Of a DNA stretch of 64,000 bases, positions 54,855 through 63,650 are shown one piece after another. The notes under the pieces are model-generated. The model ran no database searches and was not told the DNA's origin. It worked only from the letters and a program-made list of their open reading frames with translations. Source of the stretch: Alphaproteobacteria bacterium. GTDB lineage: Bacteria > Pseudomonadota > Alphaproteobacteria > UBA8366 > Aestuariispiraceae. The position numbers and the translations under genes are program-made. Location: assembly GCA_030065235.1 (NCBI GenBank), contig JASJDC010000002.1:124001-188000 (forward strand), written 5' to 3'. How positions within the stretch are numbered: position 1 is the stretch's first letter; each line of letters opens with the position of its first letter.

Positions 54855-54871
54855 ATGTTATACTGTAACAT
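54855..54871. promoter_or_regulatory. Candidate Zur box before the His-rich protein gene
   Basis: ATGTTA at 54855-54860 and TAACAT at 54866-54871 make a perfect inverted repeat with a 5-base spacer, resembling alphaproteobacterial Zur sites built around GTTATA/TATAAC. The palindrome is 29 bases upstream of the His-rich protein start, in the direction of transcription of the zinc operon. Zinc-repressed expression is expected if Zur is present in this organism. Confidence 0.65.
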
Positions 54872-54941
54872 CAAAACGGGGCAATGAAGATCGCGGTATT
54901 GCGCCCGGGATCCGCATCCAGGTCGCGCGTGGCGCCGATTG

Positions 54942-55604
54942 TCAGTCCAGATAAGGTTCTACGGTGACCCGATCGAGCGCATAGCCTGTGGGGATGTCCG
55001 CAACGCCGTCCACATAGGACAGCGTTCGGCTGCCGCCCTCCACAGACATCTGGCCGGTGACCCAGACGGGCGTGAACAGACCGTCCGACACGAATTCCTC
55101 ATCGAGCCGGACAAAGACCATCTGATTGGGCGGCGGCGGCGGCACATGGATGCAGGCGCCGACATAAGGCACCAGCAGAAACTCCATGACCCCTTGCCCG
55201 GTGAATTCCAAGGGCAGCGCATAGCCGGCCATGCGGATCGTCTGACCCTGGAGTTCGCCGATGGTCGCGCGGTTGCGCCGCTCGATCTCTTCGGCGATTT
55301 CGGCGGCTTTCGCGACCAACGCGTCGACCGCCACACCTTCGGATTTCAGCTTTTCGCTATATTCGATCGCGGCGAGATAATCCGGGCTGGTTTCAGAAAT
55401 CAGGCCTTCCCGTTTGGCGGCGCGGGCCCAGACAACCTGGATGAACTCGAAATACTGATCATTGCTGAGATCGATGAACGGGTTTTCCAATGGGCCTGCG
55501 GCTGGCGCCAAGTCGTTCCAAACAAGCTCGCGCGCCGGCTCCGCGAGCGCCGATGTCGCCGCCAGCACGACGACAGCAATTCCCGCCAGAACCGATTTCA
55601 CCAT
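54942..55604 (-). CDS. DUF3299 secreted protein
   Basis: A 220-residue protein with a clear signal peptide (MVKSVLAGIAVVVLAATSALA). The DUF3299 core is MAGYALPLEFTGQGVMEFLLVPYVGACIHV (in parts GYALPLEF, EFLLVPYVGACIHVPPPPPN), with a proline run after the cysteine. It is adjacent to the zinc cluster on the same strand and just upstream of the candidate Zur box, and the family is linked to zinc uptake systems in other proteobacteria. Its function is not known. No Zur box is clear before its own start. Confidence 0.82.
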   Translation of the reverse strand: MVKSVLAGIAVVVLAATSALAEPARELVWNDLAPAAGPLENPFIDLSNDQYFEFIQVVWARAAKREGLISETSPDYLAAIEYSEKLKSEGVAVDALVAKAAEIAEEIERRNRATIGELQGQTIRMAGYALPLEFTGQGVMEFLLVPYVGACIHVPPPPPNQMVFVRLDEEFVSDGLFTPVWVTGQMSVEGGSRTLSYVDGVADIPTGYALDRVTVEPYLD

Positions 55605-55742
55605 GCCGTCATCCTGCCTGCGCCGCCCTTGCTTGGTTGGTTCCCTTCGTTAGATAGGGGGCCGCGCCCGTCGCGCCAATCGCTGCGGGCCGTTTTGGGA
55701 TCGGAACCGCGGCCGGCGGACCCCTCGCACGCGCACTCGGCC

Positions 55743-58700
55743 TCAGTGGCGGGCGGCGTTCAATTCCTCGGTGGTTCGAACCAATCGACTGCCCAGATCG
55801 CGGGTCATTTCGAAGGAGAAGAACGGATCCTGCCGCGCCATCTCCACAAACACTTCGCGATTAAGCTTCAGCGCGGTTAGCGGCGTCCGGGCGCGCACCG
55901 TCGCCGACCGCGGCGTATCGCAGAGCATCGCCAACTCACCCACCAGCTGACCGGGGCTCATGACATAGAGGACCGTGTCTTCGCCCTGATCGTTCTCCAA
56001 GACGACCTCCGCCTCGCCGGACAACAGAACGAAGGCTGCGTCGCCTTGGTCGCCCTGCTTCACGACCAATTCGCCCGGCTCGTAGCTCTTGCGGTCCGAG
56101 GTAAAGGCCAGGAAACGCAGTTTCGACACATCGAGATTGGCGAAGAGCGGCAGTTCCCGAAGCAATTTGGTCTCCTCGCCAAGCGCGGTGTCTTCGGCTT
56201 CTTCCTCGGCGGCCGTCAGCGGTTCGGGGCGTCGCGCCGCCTCAACCGCCGTTTCGTCGTCGCTGGAGACAACGCGACCGTTCACGATTTCATACGAGAC
56301 GTCATAATCGACCCCCGGCAAGCGATGACTGTCGACCGAGATGAAGGTCGCCTCGGGAAGCGCCGTCAGGATCTTGCCGACAATGCGTTGCCGCGTCTCG
56401 GCGTCCAGCGCGGCCAGCGATTCGTTAAGCACGATGACGTCCGGCCTCTTCAAGACCGCCCGTACGATGGCGATCTTCTGCCGCTGTGCGGTCGAAAGGC
56501 GGCCGCCGCCGATGCCGACCGGAAAATCGAAGGCCGCCCCGATAATGTCGTTCCAAAGGTCGAGTTCTTCGACCACGCCGGTCATCGCCTCGAGCGTCTT
56601 GTCCGATGCATCGGCGCGGCCATGCACGATCCGCCCGAACAGGATATTGTCCAGGATGGACAACCCATGATTGTATCCTTCTGGGTCGTATTTCTGGATT
56701 TGGCCTTCAAAGAGTTCCGGATGCGATTCGTGCAGCCGGTGGCGCATCTTCACGATAACCAGCCGGCTCTCATCGTCCCAGAGCCCGAGACGGTGGCGCT
56801 GGGGAATGAGTTTAAAGGGAAGCGACAGCACCAAATCGCGTTCGTCATTGGACAGTGAACCCAGACCGTCTTGGGCCGTGCGGCGCACGATCGCCTTGTA
56901 GTCGGGCAACAGGTCTTCGTCGACAAAGCTATACTGCTCGAAGAAAGGGTGGCCCGGCGGCAGATCCTGGAAGAGTTCGACCATGATCTCAGCGCACCGG
57001 ATCCCGACCCGCAGGAATTCATCTCGGACCTTGAATTCATCGAGGAGTTTCAGGATGACAGGGTTCCGTCCGAGATTATCGAGCCGGAAAGACTCGTCGG
57101 TCGCCTCGCCGAACAACAAATTCTCGCCGATCGAGCTGTAGGTGTTGAACAGGTCGAAATCATAGCTCTGGATCAGATCGTCTATGCCGCGCTCCTGCAG
57201 CACTTCGCGCATGCGGGTCCGGGCGCGCAGCACTTTTCCCATCAGGTCGGGATGGCGTTCCGGATCGACGACCTGCCGAAGGCCAAGCGCATAGAGATCC
57301 TCGTCCAGTTCGAACCGCTCCAACAGTTTGATCGTGTGCTTCATCATTGCGTCGCGGTCGGTGAACCCGGCGGCCGCGTAGTCGGTCCAATCGGCGTGAT
57401 ACGGATAGGGCGAATTGCCGGCCGCGAGGGCTTCGTTTTGGCTGCTCTTGGCCGCCCCCTCCAGAGACTGCATCGCGTCTTTCGGCGGGGCGTGCTGGAG
57501 GCCCAGAAAAAGATTGTCTGCGATGGTGGCGTTGAAAAAGGCCGGGTTCGGCAGCAGGGCGGCGACCCGGGCGCCGATCACCGACTCGTGCAGCGTAGCG
57601 ACGTCATGGCCGGCGATCGACAGTCGGCCGCTGGTCGGCAGGATCAATCGGGCCAAGAGACGTGCGATCGCTTCCTTGGACACGCCGTTGGCGCTTGTGA
57701 AGGCCGCGTTGGCGCCGGCGGGGAAATCGAAACTCGCCGAATCGATGACCTTGACGCCGTCATCGTTGAAATAGCTGACCGAACTGGCCATGACAGGCCC
57801 GGCGAGCGACGGCTTGCTCTCCGGCGGGTCCAGTTGCAGCGCTTCGTCTAGCATGCCTTGCGGCTCGAACTGGCTGACCACCGCCTCGTATTTGATGATC
57901 GCGTCGGCCATGCGCTGGTAGTAGTTCAGCAACTCCTTCCAAGGCGCAGCCAAGTCCTTATAGGCCGCCAACGCGGCCACCAGAGCGCCGATGGTCAGAT
58001 CGCCCTGGATAACCAGATAGCCGCCAATCGAAAAGAAGAAGAGCGGCGTCAATTGGCCCAGGAAGTTGTTCAGAAACTTCATGAAAAACTTGCGCTGGAA
58101 GATCTCGAAGCGAATCTCGAAGATCCGCCCCAGGCGATGGGTCATCTCCGCCATGACATAGCTGCTGGTGTCATTGGCGTGGACATCCTGGACGCCGCCG
58201 ATCACTTCGCTGATGCGGCCGGAGAGCGAACGGACATGCTTGACCCGCTCCTTGCCCAGCGCGTTCACCTTCTTCTGAAGTTTCGGGATGATATAGCCCT
58301 GGACCGGGATCATCGCGAAGGCGGCCAGTCCGATCAGCGGGTCCTGGGCGAACATGAACAGCATAATGGTCAGGAACATGCCGCCCTGGTAGGCGACCAG
58401 GACGAAGGCGTCGCCGAAGAAGCCGCCGAGCGGTTCAACCTCTTGCGCGACCATGCTGACGATCTCGCCTTGCGAGGTCCTTTGGAACTGCGGCAAGGGA
58501 AAGCGCATGGTCCGGTCGAGCAGCAAATAGCGCAAGCGGCGCAGTAGGCGCTCCGACATGACGCCCTTGAACGTGTTGATGCGCAGTTTGAACAGCCCGT
58601 TGATGATCACCAAAGCGAGGAACACGCCGCAGAGCGAGAACAGGTAGGGCAGTTGCTCAAGCGGTATCCCTGCGAACTGAAAATAGCTCACGCCGCCAAA

Positions 58701-58889
58701 TGCGATATCGAAGGATAGGAACCCGACCGGGAATTCATCGACGGTCGAATCGATCGCCTCGTTGATGATGACTTTCGGAATGTCGAGCGAGACGTAGAGA
58801 AACGGAAACGACGCCAAGGTCATCAGCAGGGCCGTAATCTGCTGGCCGCTGCTGTTCTTCCAGATGAACTTAAAGATGCTCCGTTCCAT
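55743..58889 (-). CDS. Degenerate ABC exporter fused to a cyclic-nucleotide-binding domain
   Basis: A 1048-residue protein. Residues about 1-330 are a type I ABC-exporter membrane domain. About 365-865 hold an NBD with Walker A-like FTSANGVSKEA (Lys405 kept, glycines changed to serines and the following Ser/Thr changed to Glu), a signature LSTAQRQKIAIVRAVLKRPD and Walker B-like VIVLNES, in which the usual Asp is Asn. A 280-residue insert between Q-loop and signature has two additional copies of the IxxNxxFG segment (residues 456, 587 and 745). About 910-1035 form a cNMP-binding domain (KQGDQGDAAFVLLSGEAEVV). ATP hydrolysis is doubtful. It lies upstream of DUF3299 on the same strand. Confidence 0.85.
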   Translation of the reverse strand: MERSIFKFIWKNSSGQQITALLMTLASFPFLYVSLDIPKVIINEAIDSTVDEFPVGFLSFDIAFGGVSYFQFAGIPLEQLPYLFSLCGVFLALVIINGLFKLRINTFKGVMSERLLRRLRYLLLDRTMRFPLPQFQRTSQGEIVSMVAQEVEPLGGFFGDAFVLVAYQGGMFLTIMLFMFAQDPLIGLAAFAMIPVQGYIIPKLQKKVNALGKERVKHVRSLSGRISEVIGGVQDVHANDTSSYVMAEMTHRLGRIFEIRFEIFQRKFFMKFLNNFLGQLTPLFFFSIGGYLVIQGDLTIGALVAALAAYKDLAAPWKELLNYYQRMADAIIKYEAVVSQFEPQGMLDEALQLDPPESKPSLAGPVMASSVSYFNDDGVKVIDSASFDFPAGANAAFTSANGVSKEAIARLLARLILPTSGRLSIAGHDVATLHESVIGARVAALLPNPAFFNATIADNLFLGLQHAPPKDAMQSLEGAAKSSQNEALAAGNSPYPYHADWTDYAAAGFTDRDAMMKHTIKLLERFELDEDLYALGLRQVVDPERHPDLMGKVLRARTRMREVLQERGIDDLIQSYDFDLFNTYSSIGENLLFGEATDESFRLDNLGRNPVILKLLDEFKVRDEFLRVGIRCAEIMVELFQDLPPGHPFFEQYSFVDEDLLPDYKAIVRRTAQDGLGSLSNDERDLVLSLPFKLIPQRHRLGLWDDESRLVIVKMRHRLHESHPELFEGQIQKYDPEGYNHGLSILDNILFGRIVHGRADASDKTLEAMTGVVEELDLWNDIIGAAFDFPVGIGGGRLSTAQRQKIAIVRAVLKRPDVIVLNESLAALDAETRQRIVGKILTALPEATFISVDSHRLPGVDYDVSYEIVNGRVVSSDDETAVEAARRPEPLTAAEEEAEDTALGEETKLLRELPLFANLDVSKLRFLAFTSDRKSYEPGELVVKQGDQGDAAFVLLSGEAEVVLENDQGEDTVLYVMSPGQLVGELAMLCDTPRSATVRARTPLTALKLNREVFVEMARQDPFFSFEMTRDLGSRLVRTTEELNAARH

Positions 58890-59138
58890 CGCGCCGTCTC
58901 GACTTCAGGCGCGCCGGCTCGTCGTGGCGCTTGGCCGCGTCAGCGCCTCGCCAGCCTGTTCACGCTCACGCACGGTCATTTATCGGACGGTCCTTCCCCT
59001 CGCGTCGCGTTCCGGGATCCTTCGGCGCCGCAATAAAGCCTGCCTCAAAACGAACCCCGACCTCAAGCACTGGATTTCGCTTCTCATCCTTACGGTCTCA
59101 CGCTTCCGGCGGAGCGGATGGCGTCCAGGGCCAATGTC

Positions 59139-60566
59139 TCAAACCCGACCGTAGGTGTCCTCAAGCCGCTCGATATCATCCTCGCCGACGTAAGAGCCGA
59201 CTTGGACTTCGATCAGGTGCAAGGGTGTTTCGCCCGGATTCTCCAATCGGTGCGTTGCCTGGACCGGGATGAAGGTAGACTCGTTCTCATTCAGGGTGAT
59301 GGTGGCATCGCCACAGGTCACGATGCCGACGCCGCGCACGACCACCCAATGTTCCGAACGATGGCGGTGCCGCTGCAAGGATAGTTTGGCGCCCGGATTC
59401 ACGATGATTCTTTTAACGCGAAATCCGTCCGCCTGATCGATGTCTTCATAGCTGCCCCAGGGACGATAGACCTTTCGGTGCGTGTCAGCCTGCGGCGCGT
59501 CTTGCGATTTCAGCAACGCGACGATGTCCTTCACCTGCGCCGATCGATCGCTGGCGGCGACCAGCACCGCGTCGTCGGTGGCCACGACCGTGACGGCGTC
59601 GAGCCCGATCGTCGCCAGCACCTTGCCGTCAGTCGAGCGCAAGTAGCTGTTTTTTGTGTCGATGGAGACGACAGGGCCGACGGCGACATTGCCGTTGGCG
59701 TCCGGTTCCGCCAACGAAGACAGAGCGGACCAGGCGCCGACATCGGACCAGCCGATCTCGCCGGGCGCGACCAAGGCGCGGTCGGTTTTCTCCATGATCG
59801 CCGTATCGATGGATTCGGACGGCGATGCGGCGAACGCTGTTTCGGCGAGTCGCAGGAAATCGAGATCTCGCGTCGCCTCGGCGACGCTCTTGCGCGCAGC
59901 GGCCAGGATCGCGGGGCAGTACCTCTCCGCTTCGGCCAAGATCGCCGAGGCCTGAAACACGAACATACCGCTGTTCCAAAGATAGCCGCCTTCTTCGAGC
60001 ATCGCGGCGGCGCGCGCCGCGTCAGGTTTCTCGACAAAGCGCTCCAGCGCGAAAACCCCCGACCCTAAATCGCTCGGGCCGCCTTGTTTGATATAGCCAT
60101 AGCCGGTCGCCGGTCGGGTCGGCGCCATACCGAACGTGACCAAGGCGCCGGTCGAAGCCGCGCGGCGGGCGGTTTCCAACAGGGCGTGAAAGGCCGGGAC
60201 ATCCGTGATGGCGTGGTCGCTGGCCAAAACGGCGATCACCGCGTCCGGTTGGGTTTCGGCGATACGCGACGCCGCCGCCAGCACCGCCGGCGCCGTGTTT
60301 CGCCCGACCGGCTCAAGAATGAGATCGCGCCACGCGACGCCTTCCGACGCCAGTTGGTCGGCGATGGTGAAGCGATGGGCGTCATTCGCCACCAGGGTCA
60401 CCGGCGCGAACCGGCTCGGATCGGCGACCCGCAAGGCGGTTTCTTGAAGCAAAGACTTCTCGCCGGCGATCGGCATAAATTGTTTCGGATGGTTGGCCCG
60501 GCTCATCGGCCAAAGCCGCGTTCCGGAACCGCCGGACAGAATGACCGGATGGATCAGTTCGTTCAT
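59139..60566 (-). CDS. manC: Mannose-1-phosphate guanylyltransferase/mannose-6-phosphate isomerase
   Basis: A 475-residue bifunctional enzyme that makes GDP-mannose and interconverts fructose and mannose 6-phosphates. The N-terminal nucleotidyltransferase starts IHPVILSGGSGTRLWPMSRAN; the motif FVEKPDAARAAAMLEEGGYLWNSGMFVF follows (in parts). The C-terminal cupin/PMI type II domain (about 360-470) has YRPWGSYEDIDQADGFRVKRI and QRHRHRSEHWVVVRG. It supplies sugar precursors for exopolysaccharide or LPS. Downstream of NAD kinase on the same strand, with a gap of about 60 bases between the NAD kinase stop and its start. Confidence 0.95.
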   Translation of the reverse strand: MNELIHPVILSGGSGTRLWPMSRANHPKQFMPIAGEKSLLQETALRVADPSRFAPVTLVANDAHRFTIADQLASEGVAWRDLILEPVGRNTAPAVLAAASRIAETQPDAVIAVLASDHAITDVPAFHALLETARRAASTGALVTFGMAPTRPATGYGYIKQGGPSDLGSGVFALERFVEKPDAARAAAMLEEGGYLWNSGMFVFQASAILAEAERYCPAILAAARKSVAEATRDLDFLRLAETAFAASPSESIDTAIMEKTDRALVAPGEIGWSDVGAWSALSSLAEPDANGNVAVGPVVSIDTKNSYLRSTDGKVLATIGLDAVTVVATDDAVLVAASDRSAQVKDIVALLKSQDAPQADTHRKVYRPWGSYEDIDQADGFRVKRIIVNPGAKLSLQRHRHRSEHWVVVRGVGIVTCGDATITLNENESTFIPVQATHRLENPGETPLHLIEVQVGSYVGEDDIERLEDTYGRV

Positions 60567-60625
60567 CTATATTCTTTCTGTCTATCGACCCGCGATTGCC
60601 CGCCCCAAGAATCCTCGGGGGCGCT

Positions 60626-61384
60626 TTAGACCAAGAACTGTTCCTTCAGGATGCGTTCCCGCAGATCATGTTCCGGGTCGAAGAGGAGCGTCGCGCATTC
60701 CTCAAGGTCTTCCGCTATCTTCACCGTTTTGACGTCCCGCACCTCATGGGCGTCCGCAACGGCGGAGACGGGGCGTTTATCGCTCTCCAGAATGTCCAAT
60801 GTCACCTGCGCGGTCTGCGGCAGCAGGGCGCCACGCCAGCGCCGGGGCCTGAAAGGGCTGATCGGCGTCAGCGCTAAAACGCCAGCGCCGATCGGCACGA
60901 TCGGACCGTGCGCGGAGAGGTTATAGGCGGTGCTGCCGGCCGGTGTCGATAGGATAACCCCGTCGCAAGTCAGGGAATCCAGGCGCTCAATCCCGTCGAC
61001 AATGATCCGCACGCGCGCCGCCTGCCGCGTTTCGCGGAACAAGGAGACCTCGTTGAACGCGATGGCCTCCACGGTTTCGCCGCTATCGGTCAGAGCCGTC
61101 ATGTGCAACGGATGCAGTTCGACCGAGCGCGCCGCCGCCAGGCGGCTCTCGATATCGTGCGGGTTGTAGGCGTTCATCAAGAACCCGACCGTGCCGCGGT
61201 TCATGCCGTAGACCGGCTTCCCGCACCGCCGCGCGATATGCAGCGCTTGCAGCAGAAACCCGTCCCCGCCTAGGGCGACGATGTAATCGGCGTCTTCGGG
61301 CTCGGCGGACCCATGCAACCCGATCAGTTCCGAGCGCGCGGCCGTCGCGATCGGCGAATCAGCCGCCAAAAAGGCTATCTTCAT
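60626..61384 (-). CDS. nadK: NAD kinase
   Basis: A 252-residue ATP-NAD kinase of the short alphaproteobacterial type. The start was set at 61384 ([16 protein letters not shown]). The GGDG motif is in [15 protein letters not shown], the NE/SG motif in [14 protein letters not shown], and [46 protein letters not shown] (parts) mark the C-terminal domain. It phosphorylates NAD+ to NADP+. It is the first gene of a minus-strand pair with manC; the link is probably positional. The 171-codon secreted gene is divergent. Confidence 0.94.
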   Translation of the reverse strand: MKIAFLAADSPIATAARSELIGLHGSAEPEDADYIVALGGDGFLLQALHIARRCGKPVYGMNRGTVGFLMNAYNPHDIESRLAAARSVELHPLHMTALTDSGETVEAIAFNEVSLFRETRQAARVRIIVDGIERLDSLTCDGVILSTPAGSTAYNLSAHGPIVPIGAGVLALTPISPFRPRRWRGALLPQTAQVTLDILESDKRPVSAVADAHEVRDVKTVKIAEDLEECATLLFDPEHDLRERILKEQFLV

Positions 61385-61554
61385 GCTATTGGTCGCCCCA
61401 CAAGCCATCCGCCTCGACCTTCACGCCGCCGACGCTCAAGCACTGGAATCAGCTTCCACCAGCGCTGGGGCTTTGTCCATTCTGTACAATCGTCCTTCGC
61501 GCTCTAGCCTTATGCGGGAACGCCGTTTCCCAAACACAGACGAAGAGAACGATT

Positions 61555-62070
61555 ATGGGTTTCATCCGCAGTCGCCTTGGCCTTGCATTCTGGAGCGGAT
61601 TGGCCGCCGCGCTTTGGCTTGTCGCGTCGCCTGTCGCCGCGCAGACGGAAGGGAGCAGCGGCGACCGCCACCAAGGCTACTACTACCCCGCGCCGCAATC
61701 CGCGGAGACCTATGTCGCGCGGGTCGCGACCTCGCCGCAGGCGGATCGGCGGACTCGGATCGCCTTTGTCACGGGCATTACCGCGCAGAACGCTCAGGCG
61801 GCCTACGCCCCGTCCTATCACATTTTCGCTAAAGGGACTGAGGGCGAGAAATTCATCATCGTCTCGGTCGATCGCACCAAGTATCAGACGCTCTATCAGT
61901 TGCGCGCCCTTCTGGCCGCGATGACGGCCCTAGCCCGCAATACGCCGGTGTTTCAGGAACAAGCGGTCCCGGAATCGCTCACCTTTCTCGATCTCTGCAA
62001 GATGATGGGCGTCAAACTATTGACCATCAGCAACGGCGACTCGGTCGCTCATCAGTTCACCATCGAATGA
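61555..62070 (+). CDS. Secreted protein of unknown function
   Basis: A 171-residue protein with a signal peptide (cleavage probably after VAA in SPVAAQTEG). The mature part starts with DRHQGYYYPAPQSAETYVARV and contains VTGITAQNAQAAYAPSYHIFAKGTEGEKFI (parts) and ESLTFLDLCKMMGVKLLTISN. Homologues are widespread in alphaproteobacteria and are sometimes labelled molybdopterin-guanine dinucleotide biosynthesis protein A, but I see no GTP- or nucleotide-binding motif to support that name. It lies divergent to nadK and 31 bases upstream of the small NTF2-like gene. Confidence 0.75.
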   Translation: MGFIRSRLGLAFWSGLAAALWLVASPVAAQTEGSSGDRHQGYYYPAPQSAETYVARVATSPQADRRTRIAFVTGITAQNAQAAYAPSYHIFAKGTEGEKFIIVSVDRTKYQTLYQLRALLAAMTALARNTPVFQEQAVPESLTFLDLCKMMGVKLLTISNGDSVAHQFTIE

Positions 62071-62101
62071 CCGTGTCGCGTTATCGCCCCAGGAGCAAAT
62101 C

Positions 62102-62500
62102 GTGACGGACGCGGACATTGAGACGCTGCTTTTCGCCAATGAGGCCTTCTACGTCGCCTTCGCGGCCGGGGACATGGCGGCGATGCGCGGCGTTTGGGTC
62201 GAGGGCGCGCCGATCACCTGCGCCCATCCCGGCGCGCCGCCCCTGTTCGGCGTCGACTCTGTGATGGAGAGTTGGCGTTCCGTACTGTCGCAGCCGCCGC
62301 CAATCGCCTGCGAAGGCGCTGTGGGCTCGGTTGTGGGCGGCGCCGGAACGGTTCTGTGTTACGAGCGGATCGGCGGCCGCTACCTATTCGCAACCAATCT
62401 TTTCCGGCTGCAGACCGGCCGCTGGCGGATGTTTCACCACCATGCCGGCCCGACCTCCGGCAAGCCGGAAGACCGATCCGACGCAGGCGGCCCAATCTGA
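62102..62500 (+). CDS. Small SnoaL/NTF2-like protein
   Basis: A 132-residue cone-fold protein starting from GTG. ANEAFYVAFAAGDMAAMRGVWVEGAPI and the following CAHPGAPPLFGVDSVMESW match SnoaL/DUF4440-type domains with an aromatic-rich pocket. No catalytic pair is identified. It follows the secreted protein gene closely and its 3' end converges with moaA, 27 bases apart. Function unknown. Confidence 0.8.
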   Translation: MTDADIETLLFANEAFYVAFAAGDMAAMRGVWVEGAPITCAHPGAPPLFGVDSVMESWRSVLSQPPPIACEGAVGSVVGGAGTVLCYERIGGRYLFATNLFRLQTGRWRMFHHHAGPTSGKPEDRSDAGGPI

Positions 62501-62527
62501 AACTGATTTTTGAGAGAGCGACGCCAG

Positions 62528-63520
62528 TCAGCCGCCGGTGACGCTCATATGCCGAATGTTGCTGCGGGCGCCGCGTCGCCGGTCGATCACGAAATCATGG
62601 CCTTTCGGCTTGCGTGAGATCGCCTCGTGAATCGCCGCGGTCAGGGCCTCGTCACCCTCGCTTTCGCGCAACGGTTTCCGCAGGTCCGCCGAATCCTCCT
62701 GGCCAAGGCACATAAAGAGAGATCCAGTGCAGGTCAGCCGAACGCGATTGCAGCTTTCGCAGAAATTGTGGGTCATCGGCGTGATAAAACCGATCCGCTT
62801 TCCGGTCTCCTGAACCTCAGCGTAGCGCGCCGGCCCGCCGGTTGCATAATCGGAATCGACCAGGGTCCAGCGTTTCGCCAATTCGGCGCGCACCATTGAC
62901 AGCGGCCAATACTGATCGAGTCGGGCGGCGTCGCCGATCTCGCCCATCGGCATGACCTCGATGAAGGTCAGGTCATGACCCTCGCGACCGCACCAGGCGA
63001 CCAGATCGTGGATCTCGCCGTCATTGACGCCTTTCAAGGCGACAGCGTTGATCTTGGTCTCCAGGCCCGCGCGTTTCGCCGCCTCTAAGCCGGCCAGCAC
63101 CTTGTCGAGCTTGCCCCAGCGCGTGATGGCGGTGAATTTCTCCGGATCCAGCGTGTCGATCGAGACATTGATCCGCTTCACGCCGGCTTTCGCGAGATCA
63201 TCCGCGTATTTCGCCAACTGGCTGCCGTTCGTGGTCAGGGTCAATTCGTCGAGCGCGCCGGTCTTCAAATGCCGGCCGAGTCGTTCTATCAGCCACATGA
63301 TGTTGCGCCGGACCAGGGGCTCGCCGCCGGTCAGGCGAAGTTTCTTGACGCCAAGCCGAACGAAGGCGCTGCACAGGCGGTCCAACTCCTCGAGCGACAA
63401 CACGTCGGATTTGGGCAAGAAGGTCATGTCCTCCGCCATGCAATAGACGCAGCGGAAGTCGCAGCGGTCCGTGACGGAGACTCGGAGGTAGGAAATATGG
63501 CGGCCGAATGGATCAATCAT
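62528..63520 (-). CDS. moaA: GTP 3',8-cyclase MoaA (molybdenum cofactor synthesis)
   Basis: A 330-residue radical-SAM enzyme that starts molybdopterin synthesis from GTP. The SAM cluster motif is CDFRCVYCM near residue 20, and the second [4Fe-4S] cysteines are in [22 protein letters not shown] (parts). The C-terminal Gly-Gly (MSVTGG) needed for activity is intact. It is divergent from fdhD, a gene for activation of molybdenum formate dehydrogenase, and both point to molybdenum-dependent formate oxidation near the window edge. Confidence 0.97.
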   Translation of the reverse strand: MIDPFGRHISYLRVSVTDRCDFRCVYCMAEDMTFLPKSDVLSLEELDRLCSAFVRLGVKKLRLTGGEPLVRRNIMWLIERLGRHLKTGALDELTLTTNGSQLAKYADDLAKAGVKRINVSIDTLDPEKFTAITRWGKLDKVLAGLEAAKRAGLETKINAVALKGVNDGEIHDLVAWCGREGHDLTFIEVMPMGEIGDAARLDQYWPLSMVRAELAKRWTLVDSDYATGGPARYAEVQETGKRIGFITPMTHNFCESCNRVRLTCTGSLFMCLGQEDSADLRKPLRESEGDEALTAAIHEAISRKPKGHDFVIDRRRGARSNIRHMSVTGG

Positions 63521-63650
63521 GGCGAAGATTTTTGCGCTGCGGGCCGCCTTTTCAAGCAGAAGTTTCGCGCGGCCCTAGAATTGGGCTGACGCCGGGACGC
63601 GCCGGTTGCGTCCAGTTGCGACGCAGACGGTGTCTCGGCATAGTGCGGCC

